The notes under the pieces are model-generated. The model saw only the letters and a program-made list of their open reading frames with translations. It did no database searches and had not been told where the DNA came from. A DNA stretch of 64,000 bases from Streptomyces virginiae (GTDB lineage Bacteria; Actinomycetota; Actinomycetes; Streptomycetales; Streptomycetaceae): positions 310,001 to 374,000 of the forward strand of contig NZ_JOAK01000003.1 in the NCBI RefSeq assembly GCF_000720455.1. Reading direction: 5' to 3'. Numbering within the stretch: the stretch's first letter is position 1; each line of letters starts with the position of its first letter. The translations under genes and the position numbers were made by a program. Positions 52,998 through 61,637 of this stretch are shown here, piece after piece.

Positions 52998-54023
52998 ATG
53001 CCGCAGCTGACCGACCACAGCGCGACCGACGACCGTGAGTGCGGCGCCGGGACCTGGATGACCCCGGAGGAGTACGGCGCCTCCCGGTCCGCCGTCTGGA
53101 CCGCGGCCGTCGTCCTCGTCACCGACACCGACGGCCGGATCCTCATCCAGAGCGTCGACTACCGCGCCGACCGGCTGCTCCCCGGCGGGGCGATCGACGC
53201 CGGCGAGGCGCCGTCCGCGGCGGCCGCCCGCGAGCTGCGCGAGGAGCTCGGCGTCGACGGCCACTACCCGCGCGGCCTGGCCGTGGACTGGATCCCCGCC
53301 GACACCCCCGGCTTCCCCCCGGAGATGCGGTTCCCCGGCGAGATCCTGCACGTCTACGACGGCGGGACCTGGACACCGGACCGGATCGACGCCGTCCGAC
53401 TCCCGGCGCAGGAGATCACCGGCATCCACTTCGCCGAGCCGGCCGACCTGCCCGCCCTGATGGACCCCGGCGACGCCCGCCGGGCCCTGTCCGCGCTGCG
53501 CGCCCGCATCAACGGCTCCGGCGCCGCCCTCCTGGAGGACGGCCGCCCCACCGCGCCGACCGCCCTCGACCGGCTCGGTGTGCTCCGCGCCCGCCGGATC
53601 CCGCAGCGCGGTGCCTGGCACGGCGGCCCGGTCCCCGCGCAGCGGCCCGTACGCGACCTGACCGGCTGGCTGTTCGCCCCCGACGGCCGGGTCCTGCTCC
53701 TGGTCGCCCGGGCCACCGGCGCCGCCCACCTGCCGCCCCCGGCCGCCGCGACCGCCACGGGATCCGCCCCGCTCGGCTACCGCCACGGCGAGCAGGGCGC
53801 CCACGCCCGCGTCGCGGCCCGCCTCACCGGCCTCCCGCCGGCCACGGACCCGGCGTACGCCCGCCTGCTGGCCACCCCGGAACAGGTCCGCGAGCTGAGC
53901 GACTGGGGTCCGGCCGGCGAGGACGAGCTCGCCGCGGTCCACGCGGCCCGCGCCCGTCTGGGCCTGCCCGCCCCGGCCCGCAGCCCGCTCACGGAACTCC
54001 CCGAGGAGGGCCTGCGCTGGTGA
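52998..54023 (+). CDS. NUDIX hydrolase with a second, degenerate NUDIX-like half
   Basis: A protein of 341 residues from ATG 52998, with CGGAG upstream. Residues 40-190 are a NUDIX fold with an intact box (GGAIDAGEAPSAAAARELRE, then ELG), so it should hydrolyse a nucleotide-diphosphate-linked substrate. Residues 215-341 resemble a second NUDIX domain (LTGWLFAPDGRVLLLVARAT) whose box is replaced by YRHGEQGAHARVAARLTG, presumably inactive. It may bind a ligand or protect the dimer interface. Monocistronic. Confidence 0.82.
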   Translation: MPQLTDHSATDDRECGAGTWMTPEEYGASRSAVWTAAVVLVTDTDGRILIQSVDYRADRLLPGGAIDAGEAPSAAAARELREELGVDGHYPRGLAVDWIPADTPGFPPEMRFPGEILHVYDGGTWTPDRIDAVRLPAQEITGIHFAEPADLPALMDPGDARRALSALRARINGSGAALLEDGRPTAPTALDRLGVLRARRIPQRGAWHGGPVPAQRPVRDLTGWLFAPDGRVLLLVARATGAAHLPPPAAATATGSAPLGYRHGEQGAHARVAARLTGLPPATDPAYARLLATPEQVRELSDWGPAGEDELAAVHAARARLGLPAPARSPLTELPEEGLRW

Positions 54024-54112
54024 CCGCCCGGGGGACCGCACGGGGAACCGCCCGCCACCGCCGTGACCGTGAAATCCGTCGTCCGCGGTCCGCGGTCCCG
54101 CAGCATGGGGCC

Positions 54113-54628
54113 ATGAGCGACAGCGCGATCACCTACACCCTCTACATCCAGGCCGATCCGTCCCGGGTCTGGCAGGCCCTCACCGATCCCGCCCTCACCC
54201 GCCGCTACTGGGGGCTGAGCTTCGAGACCGACTGGGCGGTGGGCTCGCCGATGCACTGGGTCGAGCGGGGGACCCGCACCAGCGACCCCGGCCAGCTCGT
54301 CCTCGGCTGCGTCCCGGACCGCCTGCTGTCCTACACCTGGCACACCTTCAGCCCGCAGTGGGCGGCCACGGCCGGGATCGACGAGGAGGTCCGGTCCGAG
54401 CTGGCGAAGGAGCCCCGTACGAAGGTGACGTACGAGATCGAGCCGGTCGGCGACACCCTCGCACGGCTGACGATCCGCCACGAGGGCTTCGAACCGGGCG
54501 GAACCCTGATCGCCATGTGCGGGCAGGCATGGCCGATGCTCGCGTCGAGCCTCAAGACCCTGCTGGAGACCGGCGCGCCACTCCCCGAACCGGAACCCGG
54601 GCACGGGCCCGGCGCCCCCGGAGCCTGA
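54113..54628 (+). CDS. SRPBCC (AHSA1-like) family protein
   Basis: A protein of 171 residues. START/Bet v1-like pattern: ITYTLYIQADPSRVWQALTD, TRRYWGLSFETDWAVGSPM, LLSYTWHTFSP, TRLTIRHEG-type strand (LARLTIRHEGFEPGG), ending in a long helix. It binds a hydrophobic ligand or acts as a co-chaperone-like protein. The hexamer CAGCAT then GGGGCC precedes the ATG, matching the leaderless pattern in this window. Confidence 0.85.
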   Translation: MSDSAITYTLYIQADPSRVWQALTDPALTRRYWGLSFETDWAVGSPMHWVERGTRTSDPGQLVLGCVPDRLLSYTWHTFSPQWAATAGIDEEVRSELAKEPRTKVTYEIEPVGDTLARLTIRHEGFEPGGTLIAMCGQAWPMLASSLKTLLETGAPLPEPEPGHGPGAPGA

Positions 54629-54667
54629 CCCGCGCCCGAACCGGCGCCGGCGGGCGCCCGGGTCGAG

Positions 54668-55039
54668 TCATGCTCCCTCGGGGGTGATCAGGCAGAAGGG
54701 ATGGCCGACGGGGTCCTCGTAGACGCGGTATCCGATCGGCTTGTCCGAACCGTCCAGCAACGTCGCGCCGAGGGCGAGCACCTGGGCCTCAGCCACGTCG
54801 AGGTCCTCGACCATCACGTCGATGTGCATTTGAGGAGGACGCGCGGAATCCGTCCAACGCGGCGCGCGGTAATCGTCCACCCGCTGGAAGAGGACCACCG
54901 GGGTCCCCGCCTCGTCCTGGAGCACGACGTAGTCGCCGGTGTCCGCCCGCCGCGAGAGCGACAGCAGCTTCTCGTAGAAGCCGGCGAGTTCATCCGGGTC
55001 GGGGCAGTCGATGACAACGGTGTACAGGCGTCCGATCAT
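54668..55039 (-). CDS. VOC-family protein (glyoxalase/bleomycin-resistance type)
   Basis: A protein of 123 residues from ATG 55039, with the two beta-alpha-beta-beta-beta units: MIGRLYTVVIDCPDPDELAGFYEKLL and MHIDVMVEDLDVAEAQVLALGA, ending in YEDPVGHPFCLI. Metal-ligand candidates are H (MHIDV) and E (YEDPV). Substrate unknown. Divergent from the SDR gene. Confidence 0.9.
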   Translation of the reverse strand: MIGRLYTVVIDCPDPDELAGFYEKLLSLSRRADTGDYVVLQDEAGTPVVLFQRVDDYRAPRWTDSARPPQMHIDVMVEDLDVAEAQVLALGATLLDGSDKPIGYRVYEDPVGHPFCLITPEGA

Positions 55040-55149
55040 GCAGCTCACTCTGCCACTGGCTGGCGGGCGGGCCGAACGGCACGGCCCCGAGCCGAAGTTG
55101 AGGAACGAGCTGAGACCATGTGTATGAACCATGAGTCAGGAGCGCACAC

Positions 55150-55806
55150 ATGGCACTTGAACGCCACCGCGTCGTCATCACCGCCGCCGAACGCGTCCGT
55201 GACGAGATCAGGGCGCAGGGCCACGACGCCGACCGCGTCCACGCCTACGCCCGCGATCTCACCGACCCGCCCTCCGTACGGGAGTTCGCCGCCGCGGTGG
55301 CCGCCCGCACGGACCACGTCGACGTACTCGTCAACAACGGTTCCCGCTACCAGCACGGCACCTACCTGCTGTCCGCCTCCGACGAGGACGTCGTCGACAC
55401 CCTCGCCTCCGGCGCCACCGGCACCGTACTCGCCACCAAGGCGTTCCTGCCGCTCCTGCTGAAGTCGGCCAAGCCGGACGTCGTCACCATGGTGTCCGGC
55501 TGCGGAGAGGCCGGCCACGACCGGTCCGACGCCCACGACGCCCACGACGCCTTCTACGCCGCCAAGAGCGCGCAGGCCGGATTCACCGAGATCCTCTCCC
55601 GCCGACTGCGCGACCGGGGCGTCCGCGTGATCTCGCTCTACCCGCCGGACTTCGACAACCACGACCCGCTGTCGGAGGCCTGGGAGGCCGCCCCGCGCAC
55701 GGCGAAGGACCCCCTCACCGCACAGTCGCTGGTCGACTGCGTCTTCTTCGCGATCGGCCGGCCCCGCGACTGCTTCATCAAGTCCTTCCACTTCGAGCAG
55801 GTCTGA
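55150..55806 (+). CDS. SDR-family protein lacking the glycine-rich nucleotide motif
   Basis: A protein of 218 residues from ATG 55150, with AGGAG upstream. It starts MALERHRVVITAAERVRDEI, going straight from the first strand to a helix; the TGxxxGIG turn and second strand of an SDR are missing (normal length about 245). Later motifs remain: NNGSRYQHG (NNAG position), VTMVSGCG (catalytic Ser) and FYAAKSAQAG (Tyr-Lys). A deletion within the gene's 5' part is the simplest explanation. It may not bind NAD(P) normally. The GNAT gene follows by 4 bases. Confidence 0.75.
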   Translation: MALERHRVVITAAERVRDEIRAQGHDADRVHAYARDLTDPPSVREFAAAVAARTDHVDVLVNNGSRYQHGTYLLSASDEDVVDTLASGATGTVLATKAFLPLLLKSAKPDVVTMVSGCGEAGHDRSDAHDAHDAFYAAKSAQAGFTEILSRRLRDRGVRVISLYPPDFDNHDPLSEAWEAAPRTAKDPLTAQSLVDCVFFAIGRPRDCFIKSFHFEQV

Positions 55807-55810
55807 CGGC

Positions 55811-56455
55811 ATGGGCAGGACCCTTGCCGAGATCCTGGACGCGGCGGCCGAAGGACGGTTCCCGCCACCCGACGGCGGCACGACCGTGGTTGCGCAGGAG
55901 CACCGCCGCGACGCGGGCGTCCTCGCCTTCACCGCGCACTCCGTCGTGTTCACCGACGAGGACCCGGAGTGGGTGCTGGCCACCCTCGCGGCCCTGGACT
56001 GCGACGCACTGGCCGCCACCATGAACCCCCGCTTCCTGGCCGCGCTGCTGGACCGCACCGGACGCCGGACCGACACCATCGACCTGCTCACCGTCGCCGG
56101 CCCGCTGCCCGGCCGCCCCCCGCTGCGGCTCCGGGAGACGACGGACCCCGACCACTCGCGCGTACGCAGGGCCCTGCGCCGCCGTCACGACGTACGGGTC
56201 TGGTCCGCCGACGGGGGAGTGCTCGTCCTGGGCCGCGGTGTCGCGGGCCGCTGGGAGGCGGCCGTCGAGGTCGACGAGGACGTCCGGCACCGGGGGCTCG
56301 GCAGGGAACTGGCCCGCGCCGCCCGCCACCTCGTCCCCGACGGGCAGCCGGTCTGGGCCCAGCAGGCCACCGGCAACGCGCGCAGCGTCCGCGCCTTCCA
56401 GGCGGCCGGCTACCGCCCGGTCGGCGCGGAGGCCCTGATGGCGCTCCCTTCCTGA
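55811..56455 (+). CDS. GNAT-family acetyltransferase
   Basis: A protein of 214 residues. The N-terminal half is unlike a GNAT fold and may be a binding or dimer region; the C-terminal half has the acetyl-CoA pattern VDEDVRHRGLGRELARAARH and QATGNARSVRAFQAAGYRPVG. Start is 4 bases after the SDR stop, suggesting co-transcription with it. Confidence 0.85.
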   Translation: MGRTLAEILDAAAEGRFPPPDGGTTVVAQEHRRDAGVLAFTAHSVVFTDEDPEWVLATLAALDCDALAATMNPRFLAALLDRTGRRTDTIDLLTVAGPLPGRPPLRLRETTDPDHSRVRRALRRRHDVRVWSADGGVLVLGRGVAGRWEAAVEVDEDVRHRGLGRELARAARHLVPDGQPVWAQQATGNARSVRAFQAAGYRPVGAEALMALPS

Positions 56456-56517
56456 CGCCGCCTCCTGACGGCACCCTGGCCACCGGCCCCCGACAGCGGT
56501 CGTGTGGAATGGGGGCC

Positions 56518-56793
56518 ATGCGGAGAGGCAACGAAGAACGGCGACCTGCCATAGGCATGCCGACGAGGGCGCTGGTCCCACCGGTGGCCGGGGGCTGGGC
56601 GGCGTCGGTCACGGGTGGCGGCTGCGGCCGGCCCGCCCCGTCCGTCACCGGCGCCGCACAGGCCGAGGACATCGCCGCCGCGACCGTGGCCGACGTCGCG
56701 CGCCACCCCCACGGGCGGACCGTAGGGACCGCCCGGGAGCCGCTCGCGGACGGCGGCCGGGCGGGACACGTCCGCGAGGACGTCGCCGCATGA
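56518..56793 (+). CDS. small hypothetical protein
   Basis: A protein of 91 residues from ATG 56518, preceded by TGGAAT-GGGGGCC in the leaderless-type arrangement. It is Gly/Ala-rich with one helix-prone stretch (QAEDIAAATVADVARHP) and no recognised fold. Its stop overlaps the next gene's start (ATGA), so it is the first of three coupled genes. Confidence 0.55.
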   Translation: MRRGNEERRPAIGMPTRALVPPVAGGWAASVTGGGCGRPAPSVTGAAQAEDIAAATVADVARHPHGRTVGTAREPLADGGRAGHVREDVAA

Positions 56794-57299
56794 GCTTCCC
56801 CGACGCCGATCCCGACGACGCGCCCCCCGAGCACTGGCGCTACGCCCGCCACCTCGAAGCCCTGGCCGCGACGCCCGGCGGGAGCGCCGAGGCGGAGGTC
56901 GTGGCCACCGTCCTGCGCGACCCCGACCGTGTGATGGCCGAGAGCGCGGTCGTCACCCATCTCGACCGCCGGGCCGCGGGCCTGCTCGCCGACGACGGGT
57001 TCACCGCATGGGAGCGGGCCATGTCCGGGGTGCTCACCGGCCGGCCCTTCCCCGAGCGCCGGCTGCGGGAGTGGAGCCTGCTCAAGGCCGTCACCCGCGG
57101 CGAGCCCTGGTCCGCCGCCGAGCTGACCGGCGCGTCCGACTGGTGCCAGCGCACCGCCGTCCGGCTGCTCGGCTCGTGCGAGGCCCTGGAGCTGCTCGCC
57201 GCCGACGCCCGCACCCGCCGCGTCCGCAACGCCGCCGCCGAGCGCCTGCGCAGACGGCCCGCCGTTCCACGATCCGAGTGCCCTGGGCTGCCCGGATGA
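56790..57299 (+). CDS. hypothetical helical protein
   Basis: A protein of 169 residues coupled on both sides by ATGA overlaps. HEAT-like or all-alpha: WRYARHLEALAATPGGSAEAE, VMAESAVVTHLDRRAA, SDWCQRTAVRLLGSCEALELL, VRNAAAERLRRRP. The alternating helices suggest a protein-interaction scaffold. Function unknown; presumably works with the GNAT that follows. Confidence 0.6.
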   Translation: MSFPDADPDDAPPEHWRYARHLEALAATPGGSAEAEVVATVLRDPDRVMAESAVVTHLDRRAAGLLADDGFTAWERAMSGVLTGRPFPERRLREWSLLKAVTRGEPWSAAELTGASDWCQRTAVRLLGSCEALELLAADARTRRVRNAAAERLRRRPAVPRSECPGLPG

Positions 57300-58057
57300 C
57301 CAGCCCGCACCTCTCCGGCATCAACCGCTTCATGGCGGCCTTCGCCCGCCGCCAGGCGGCCCGCACCGTCGGGCTGCCCGGCGGGTTCGCCGCCTACGAC
57401 GACGCCTTCGCGCAGTCCCGCGCGAACAACCAGGTCGTCATCGACGGCGGCGTCGACCCCGAGGCGCTCCCCGCCATCGCGGAGGAGGCCCTCGGTCACC
57501 TGCCGCACCGCCTGGTCTCGGTGCTCGACGACGAGACCGCGCGGGCGTGCGCCGGACCGCTGGTCCGGGCCGGCTACACCCACTCCACCTATCTGGTGAT
57601 GCTCCACACCGGCCCGGTCCCGGCCCGCGCGGCCGCACAGGAGGTCGGCCTCGACGCCCTGCGCGGCCCGCTGACCACCCGCTGGCGAGGCATCCTCCCG
57701 GACGTCGACGACGAGGTCGTGCGCCAGCTCGTCGACCGGCGCGAGGCCCGCCTGCGCGGCACCGACGAGGTCCGCTTCATCGGCTCCCGCACGGAGGGCG
57801 GCGAGGTCGCCTCCTGGGCCGACCTCTACCTGGACTCCACCGCCGGCACGGCCCAGATCGAGGACCTGATGACCTCCGAGGCCCACTTCCGCCGCGGGCA
57901 TGCCGACGCCGTCGTGGCCACCGCCCTGCACCTGGCCGCGGAGGCGGGCTGCGAGACCCGCTTCCTGACCGCCGACGCGACGGACTGGCCGCGCCACTGG
58001 TACGAGCGCCGCGGCTTCCGCGTCATCGGCCGCTCCCACGCCTTCGAACGCGACTGA
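57296..58057 (+). CDS. GNAT-family acetyltransferase
   Basis: A protein of 253 residues, ATGA-coupled to the gene before. The first 130 residues hold a divergent domain (VVIDGGVDPEALPAIAEEALG); 130-253 is a GNAT fold with LYLDSTAGTAQIEDLMTSEA, then the acetyl-CoA loop HFRRGHADAVVATAL, and the closing WYERRGFRVIGRSHAFER. Substrate unknown. Confidence 0.85.
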   Translation: MTSPHLSGINRFMAAFARRQAARTVGLPGGFAAYDDAFAQSRANNQVVIDGGVDPEALPAIAEEALGHLPHRLVSVLDDETARACAGPLVRAGYTHSTYLVMLHTGPVPARAAAQEVGLDALRGPLTTRWRGILPDVDDEVVRQLVDRREARLRGTDEVRFIGSRTEGGEVASWADLYLDSTAGTAQIEDLMTSEAHFRRGHADAVVATALHLAAEAGCETRFLTADATDWPRHWYERRGFRVIGRSHAFERD

Positions 58058-58072
58058 GCGCGAGCCGGGGGC

Positions 58073-59560
58073 TCAGATACCGCGGCGGACCCTCGCCGCG
58101 CGGCGGGCCTCGGCCTGCTGGCGGGCCTCCAGCGTCTTGCGAGACTCCTTGCCCTTCCCGGGCCGGCCCGGCCGGGTGCCGATGCCGCGGAAACCGAGCT
58201 CCGTCCCCGACGGCCTGCCCTTGGCGTCGGTCGGCGCGGAGCCGGACAGCGGCACCCCGGACGGGGCCTTCGCGCCGGTGATCCTGCTGAGCGCCGCCTC
58301 ACCGGACCGCACCTGCGTGATCGTCGGCCGGATCCGGGCGTCGGACAGCAGCCGGACCATGTCCCGCCGCTGGTTCGGCGTGACGAGGGTGACGACCCGG
58401 CCGGACTCGCCGGCCCGGGCGGTACGGCCGCCGCGGTGCAGGTAGTCCTTGTGGTCGGCCGGCGGGTCGACGTTGACGACGAGGTCGAGGTCGTCGATGT
58501 GGATGCCGCGCGCCGCGACGTTCGTCGCGACCAGCACGGTGACGGCCCCGGCCTTGAACTGGGCCAGGGTGCGGGTGCGCTGCGGCTGCGACTTGCCGCT
58601 GTGCAGCCCCTCCGCCCGTACGCCCATCGCGCGCAGGTGCTTCACGAACTGGTCGACCCCGTGCTTGGTGTCGAGGAACATCAGCACCCGGTTGTCGCGG
58701 GCCGCGATCTCGGTCGCCGCCGAGATCTTGTCGGCCGCGTGGATGTGCAGGACGTGGTGGTCCATCGTCGTCACGGCACCCGCCTGCGGGTCGACGGACG
58801 AGGAGACCGGGTCCTTCAGGTACCTGCGCACCAGCTGGTCGACATTGCGGTCCAGGGTCGCCGAGAAGAGCATCTTCTGGCCCGCGTGGTGCACCTGGTC
58901 CAGGATCTCCGTGACCTGCGGCATGAACCCCATGTCGCACATCTGGTCGGCCTCGTCGAGCACCGTGATCCGTACCCGCTCCAGGTGCACGTCGCGCCGC
59001 CCGACCAGGTCACTGAGGCGTCCCGGGGTGGCCACGACGACCTCGGCGCCGGTCCGCAGGGCGCTCACCTGCCGGCCGATGGACAGCCCGCCGACCACCG
59101 TGGCCATCCGCAGCCGCAGGGCCGCCGCGTAGGGCTCCAGCGCCTCGGTCACCTGCTGCGCCAGCTCGCGCGTCGGTACGAGGATCAGTGCCAGCGGGCG
59201 CTTCGGGTCGGCCTGCTGTCCCGCCGTGCGCGCCAGCAGGGCCAGGCCGAAGGCCAGCGTCTTGCCGGAGCCGGTCCGGCCGCGCCCGAGGACGTCACGC
59301 CCGGCGAGGGCGTTCGGGAGGGTGGCGGCCTGGATCGGGAACGGCTTCGTCACCGACTGGGAGGCCATGGTCTGCGCCAGCTCCACGGGCAGGTCGAGCT
59401 CGGAGAACGACTCCACCGGCGCCAGCGCCGGCGACTTCGGCTCGGGCATCGCGAACTCACCCTGCGGCCCGAGGCTCCGGGGGGCCTTGGTTGCGGTCTT
59501 GGAACCGGCCTTGGCACCGCCCTTCACACCGAAGCGGCCATGAGCTGACGGGTTCCTCAT
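58073..59560 (-). CDS. DEAD-box RNA helicase
   Basis: A protein of 495 residues with all core motifs: Q-motif (KPFPIQAATLPNALAG), I RGRTGSGKT, Ia PTRELAQQV, Ib TPGRL, II DEAD (VLDEADQM), III SAT, IV region (VLMFLDTKHG), V TNVAARGIHIDD, VI HRGGRTARAG. A short basic C-tail (RKTLEARQQAEARRAARVRR) likely binds RNA. It lies 2.5 kb from a csp gene; both kinds of protein commonly respond to cold and unfold RNA. Confidence 0.95.
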   Translation of the reverse strand: MRNPSAHGRFGVKGGAKAGSKTATKAPRSLGPQGEFAMPEPKSPALAPVESFSELDLPVELAQTMASQSVTKPFPIQAATLPNALAGRDVLGRGRTGSGKTLAFGLALLARTAGQQADPKRPLALILVPTRELAQQVTEALEPYAAALRLRMATVVGGLSIGRQVSALRTGAEVVVATPGRLSDLVGRRDVHLERVRITVLDEADQMCDMGFMPQVTEILDQVHHAGQKMLFSATLDRNVDQLVRRYLKDPVSSSVDPQAGAVTTMDHHVLHIHAADKISAATEIAARDNRVLMFLDTKHGVDQFVKHLRAMGVRAEGLHSGKSQPQRTRTLAQFKAGAVTVLVATNVAARGIHIDDLDLVVNVDPPADHKDYLHRGGRTARAGESGRVVTLVTPNQRRDMVRLLSDARIRPTITQVRSGEAALSRITGAKAPSGVPLSGSAPTDAKGRPSGTELGFRGIGTRPGRPGKGKESRKTLEARQQAEARRAARVRRGI

Positions 59561-59603
59561 GCAGGACCTTTCGAAGCAAGGGGAGAAGAAGAGAAGAAGA
59601 TGG

Positions 59604-60125
59604 TCAACCGCCCATGGTACCAGCGGGGGGCGGACCTGCCGGGGCGTCCAGCTCGCCCGAGCGGACCTGGGCGCAGTGGGCGCGGACCTCGGCCGCGGCG
59701 CGCTCGAAGAAGTCGGCGATCACGGCGGTCTCGTCGGGGGTGTAGTCCGCGAACAGCGTGCCGAGCCGGTCGTAGAACGGCTGGTAGACGGCGAAGACCC
59801 GGGCTGCCGCGGCGGGCTCGGCCACGACGCGCACCCGGCGCCGGTCGGCCGGGTCGGGCCGGCGGCGCGCGTATCCGGCCTTCTCGAGCCGGTTGAGCAC
59901 GCCCGTGACCGCGCCGGTGGTCAGGTCCACCAGTTCGGCCAGGTCACCGGCGGCGAGAGGGGTCTCCCCGGCGCCCAGGACGTGCCCGAGGCAGGTCAGG
60001 TCGGTGACGTTGAGCCCCAGCCGCTGCGCCACCTCCTGCTGTCCGACGATGCCGAGGGCGACGAACTGGTCCATGCGCGAAAGCGCCTCCGCGGCCGTGG
60101 CCGCGGGGCGGGGCTTGCCCTGCAC
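59604..60125 (-). CDS. MarR-family regulator
   Basis: A protein of 173 residues from GTG 60125, chosen because AAGGAG lies 7 bases upstream; an ATG six codons earlier would have no such site. It has the MarR wHTH (LNVTDLTCLGHVLGAGETP, VDLTTGAVTGVLNRLEKAGY, RRRPDPADRRRVRVVA) and dimerising helices at both ends. The palindrome CTAAGT-T-ACTTAG 18 bases upstream is the expected operator for itself and for the divergent membrane-protein gene. Confidence 0.92.
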   Translation of the reverse strand: MQGKPRPAATAAEALSRMDQFVALGIVGQQEVAQRLGLNVTDLTCLGHVLGAGETPLAAGDLAELVDLTTGAVTGVLNRLEKAGYARRRPDPADRRRVRVVAEPAAAARVFAVYQPFYDRLGTLFADYTPDETAVIADFFERAAAEVRAHCAQVRSGELDAPAGPPPAGTMGG

Positions 60126-60143
60126 GCAAATACTCCTTAGCAT

Positions 60144-60156
60144 CTAAGTTACTTAG
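60144..60156. promoter_or_regulatory. MarR operator palindrome
   Basis: CTAAGT-T-ACTTAG, perfect, with further CTTAG-type half sites at 60136-60140. It sits in the 107-base A+T-rich divergent region between the MarR gene and a small membrane-protein gene. Confidence 0.75.
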
Positions 60157-60232
60157 CTAGTGAGATACTTACCTTGCGAAATAAGCATCTCCTTGTCCGA
60201 GCCTACTGCTGCCCCTTCGACCAGGGAGAACC

Positions 60233-60601
60233 ATGAGCGCGCACGGTCACGTCGACCTCGGCCACACGGTGGCCGGCTGGACCGGAACCACTGTGGCCCT
60301 ACTGGGCTTCGCCGGAGCGGGGGCCGCCGTGTGCGCCGCCTGGATGCCCGGGATCCTGATCGGCCTCGGTGTCGTGGTCCTCGCCGGGCTCGTCACCTGG
60401 CTGCTGCACCTCGCCGGATGGGGCAAGCCGAGCGGCCCCCGCCCGGAAGCCGAATGGGACTGGCGGGTCCGGGACACCGGGGCCCGCGCCGGGCACGCCG
60501 ACTGCCTGGGCTGCCGCGTCGCCGGACCGCGCCGGGCCGCCGCGGCCGCCGCCGGATCCCGCCCTTCGGTGGCGCTGCCGGCCGCCGAAGAGGGGGCCTG
60601 A
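60233..60601 (+). CDS. small two-TM membrane protein
   Basis: A protein of 122 residues from ATG 60233, with AGGGAGAA upstream. The conserved start SAHGHVDLGHTVAGWTG is followed by two TM helices (19-40 and 44-66), then GWGKPSGPRPEAEWDWR and an Ala-rich tail with CLGC. It belongs to a streptomycete family of small HG-type membrane proteins of unknown function. It is divergent from, and probably regulated by, the MarR regulator. Confidence 0.75.
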   Translation: MSAHGHVDLGHTVAGWTGTTVALLGFAGAGAAVCAAWMPGILIGLGVVVLAGLVTWLLHLAGWGKPSGPRPEAEWDWRVRDTGARAGHADCLGCRVAGPRRAAAAAAGSRPSVALPAAEEGA

Positions 60602-60772
60602 GTCCGTACGCGTGGGGCGGATCCCCCGTATCGCGGACAAGGCGGCCGCAAGTTCGAATGTGCGACGCGCCCCGGTTGGCCGCGTTCGGCGTGTGCCGTG
60701 GGGGAGCTTTGGGCAGGATTCGAGACGGCCGCGCGTGCGGCCCGCAGTGGACCGTTGTGAAGGATCAGCAAG

Positions 60773-60979
60773 ATGGCAACAGGTGTCGTGAAGTGGTTCA
60801 ACTCGGAGAAGGGGTTCGGCTTCATCCAGCAGGACGACGGCGGTCCTGATGTGTTCGTGCACTTCTCCGCGATCCAGACCACGGGGTTCAAGTCGCTGGA
60901 GGAGAACGCGCGGGTCGACTACACCGTCACCCAGGGCCCCAAGGGTCCCCAGGCCGACAACGTGGTCCCCATCGGGTAG
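60773..60979 (+). CDS. cold-shock protein (CspA family)
   Basis: A protein of 68 residues, the family's exact length. RNP-type motifs: [15 protein letters not shown] and DVFVHFSAI. Small OB-fold nucleic-acid chaperone acting on RNA. GAAGGATCAGCAAG gives the ribosome site. The 171-base gene-free leader is typical of cold-shock genes, whose message is controlled by structure. Ends at a classic terminator. Confidence 0.97.
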   Translation: MATGVVKWFNSEKGFGFIQQDDGGPDVFVHFSAIQTTGFKSLEENARVDYTVTQGPKGPQADNVVPIG

Positions 60980-61009
60980 GCCCACCACGAGCCGTGCCGC
61001 GAAACGAAG

Positions 61010-61035
61010 CCCCGCCGGTCCGCCGGCGGGGTTTT
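61010..61035 (+). terminator. intrinsic terminator of csp gene
   Basis: 9-bp stem CCCCGCCGG / CCGGCGGGG with TCCG loop followed by TTTT, the most canonical intrinsic terminator in the window. Confidence 0.88.
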
Positions 61036-61064
61036 CCGCGTCCGGGGCCGGTCGCGTCCCGGAG

Positions 61065-61637
61065 CTACCGCGGTCCGACGGCCCGGTGCAGGGCCAGGAG
61101 CAGCGGCCACAGGTGTTCGGCCAGCGCGGCCGGGTCCGCCGGGATCTCCTCGTGCAGCCAGTCCGCGAGCACCCCGGTGAAGGCCGCGGCGACCGCCGAG
61201 GCGACGAGGTCGGGCTGAGGGGCGCCCACCGCCGCGCGTTCGGCGCGGGCGCGGGCGCGCAGCTCCCGGTGCAGACGGTCGCCGAGGGGGCCGCCACCGC
61301 CCGGGAGCAGCAGGGTCCGGTAGAGCGGTGCCCGCTCCGCCGCCCCCGTCAGGAACTCCGCCAGTGCCGCCGGAGGATGCGGCGGGGGGAGTGGTGAGGG
61401 GCCGGTCTGCCAGGCGTGCAGGGCGTCGACCGCCGCATGCACGACGTCCGCGCAGGCGTCGACGGCGAGCGCGGTGAGGTCCTCGTAGTGCAGGTAGAAG
61501 GTGGCGCGGCCGACGCCGGCCCGGCGGACCACCGCCGAGACGCTGACCTCGGCGAGCGGCCGGCCGGCGCACTCGGCCAGCAGGCTCTCGCGCAGCCGCC
61601 CCTTCGTCCGGGCCGTACGCGGATCCTCCGGGCTCAT
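61065..61637 (-). CDS. TetR-family regulator
   Basis: A protein of 190 residues. HTH: TKGRLRESLLAECAGRPLAE, GVGRATFYLHYEDLTALA. Its start overlaps the stop of the DUF1304 gene upstream by 4 bases (ATGA), so it is the second gene of an operon, repressed through the dyad at 62028-62053. Confidence 0.9.
   Translation of the reverse strand: MSPEDPRTARTKGRLRESLLAECAGRPLAEVSVSAVVRRAGVGRATFYLHYEDLTALAVDACADVVHAAVDALHAWQTGPSPLPPPHPPAALAEFLTGAAERAPLYRTLLLPGGGGPLGDRLHRELRARARAERAAVGAPQPDLVASAVAAAFTGVLADWLHEEIPADPAALAEHLWPLLLALHRAVGPR

Noticed and set aside
60640..60665. TTCGAAT-containing stretch before the csp gene as a tRNA
   Set aside because: No acceptor or anticodon stems can be drawn around it.
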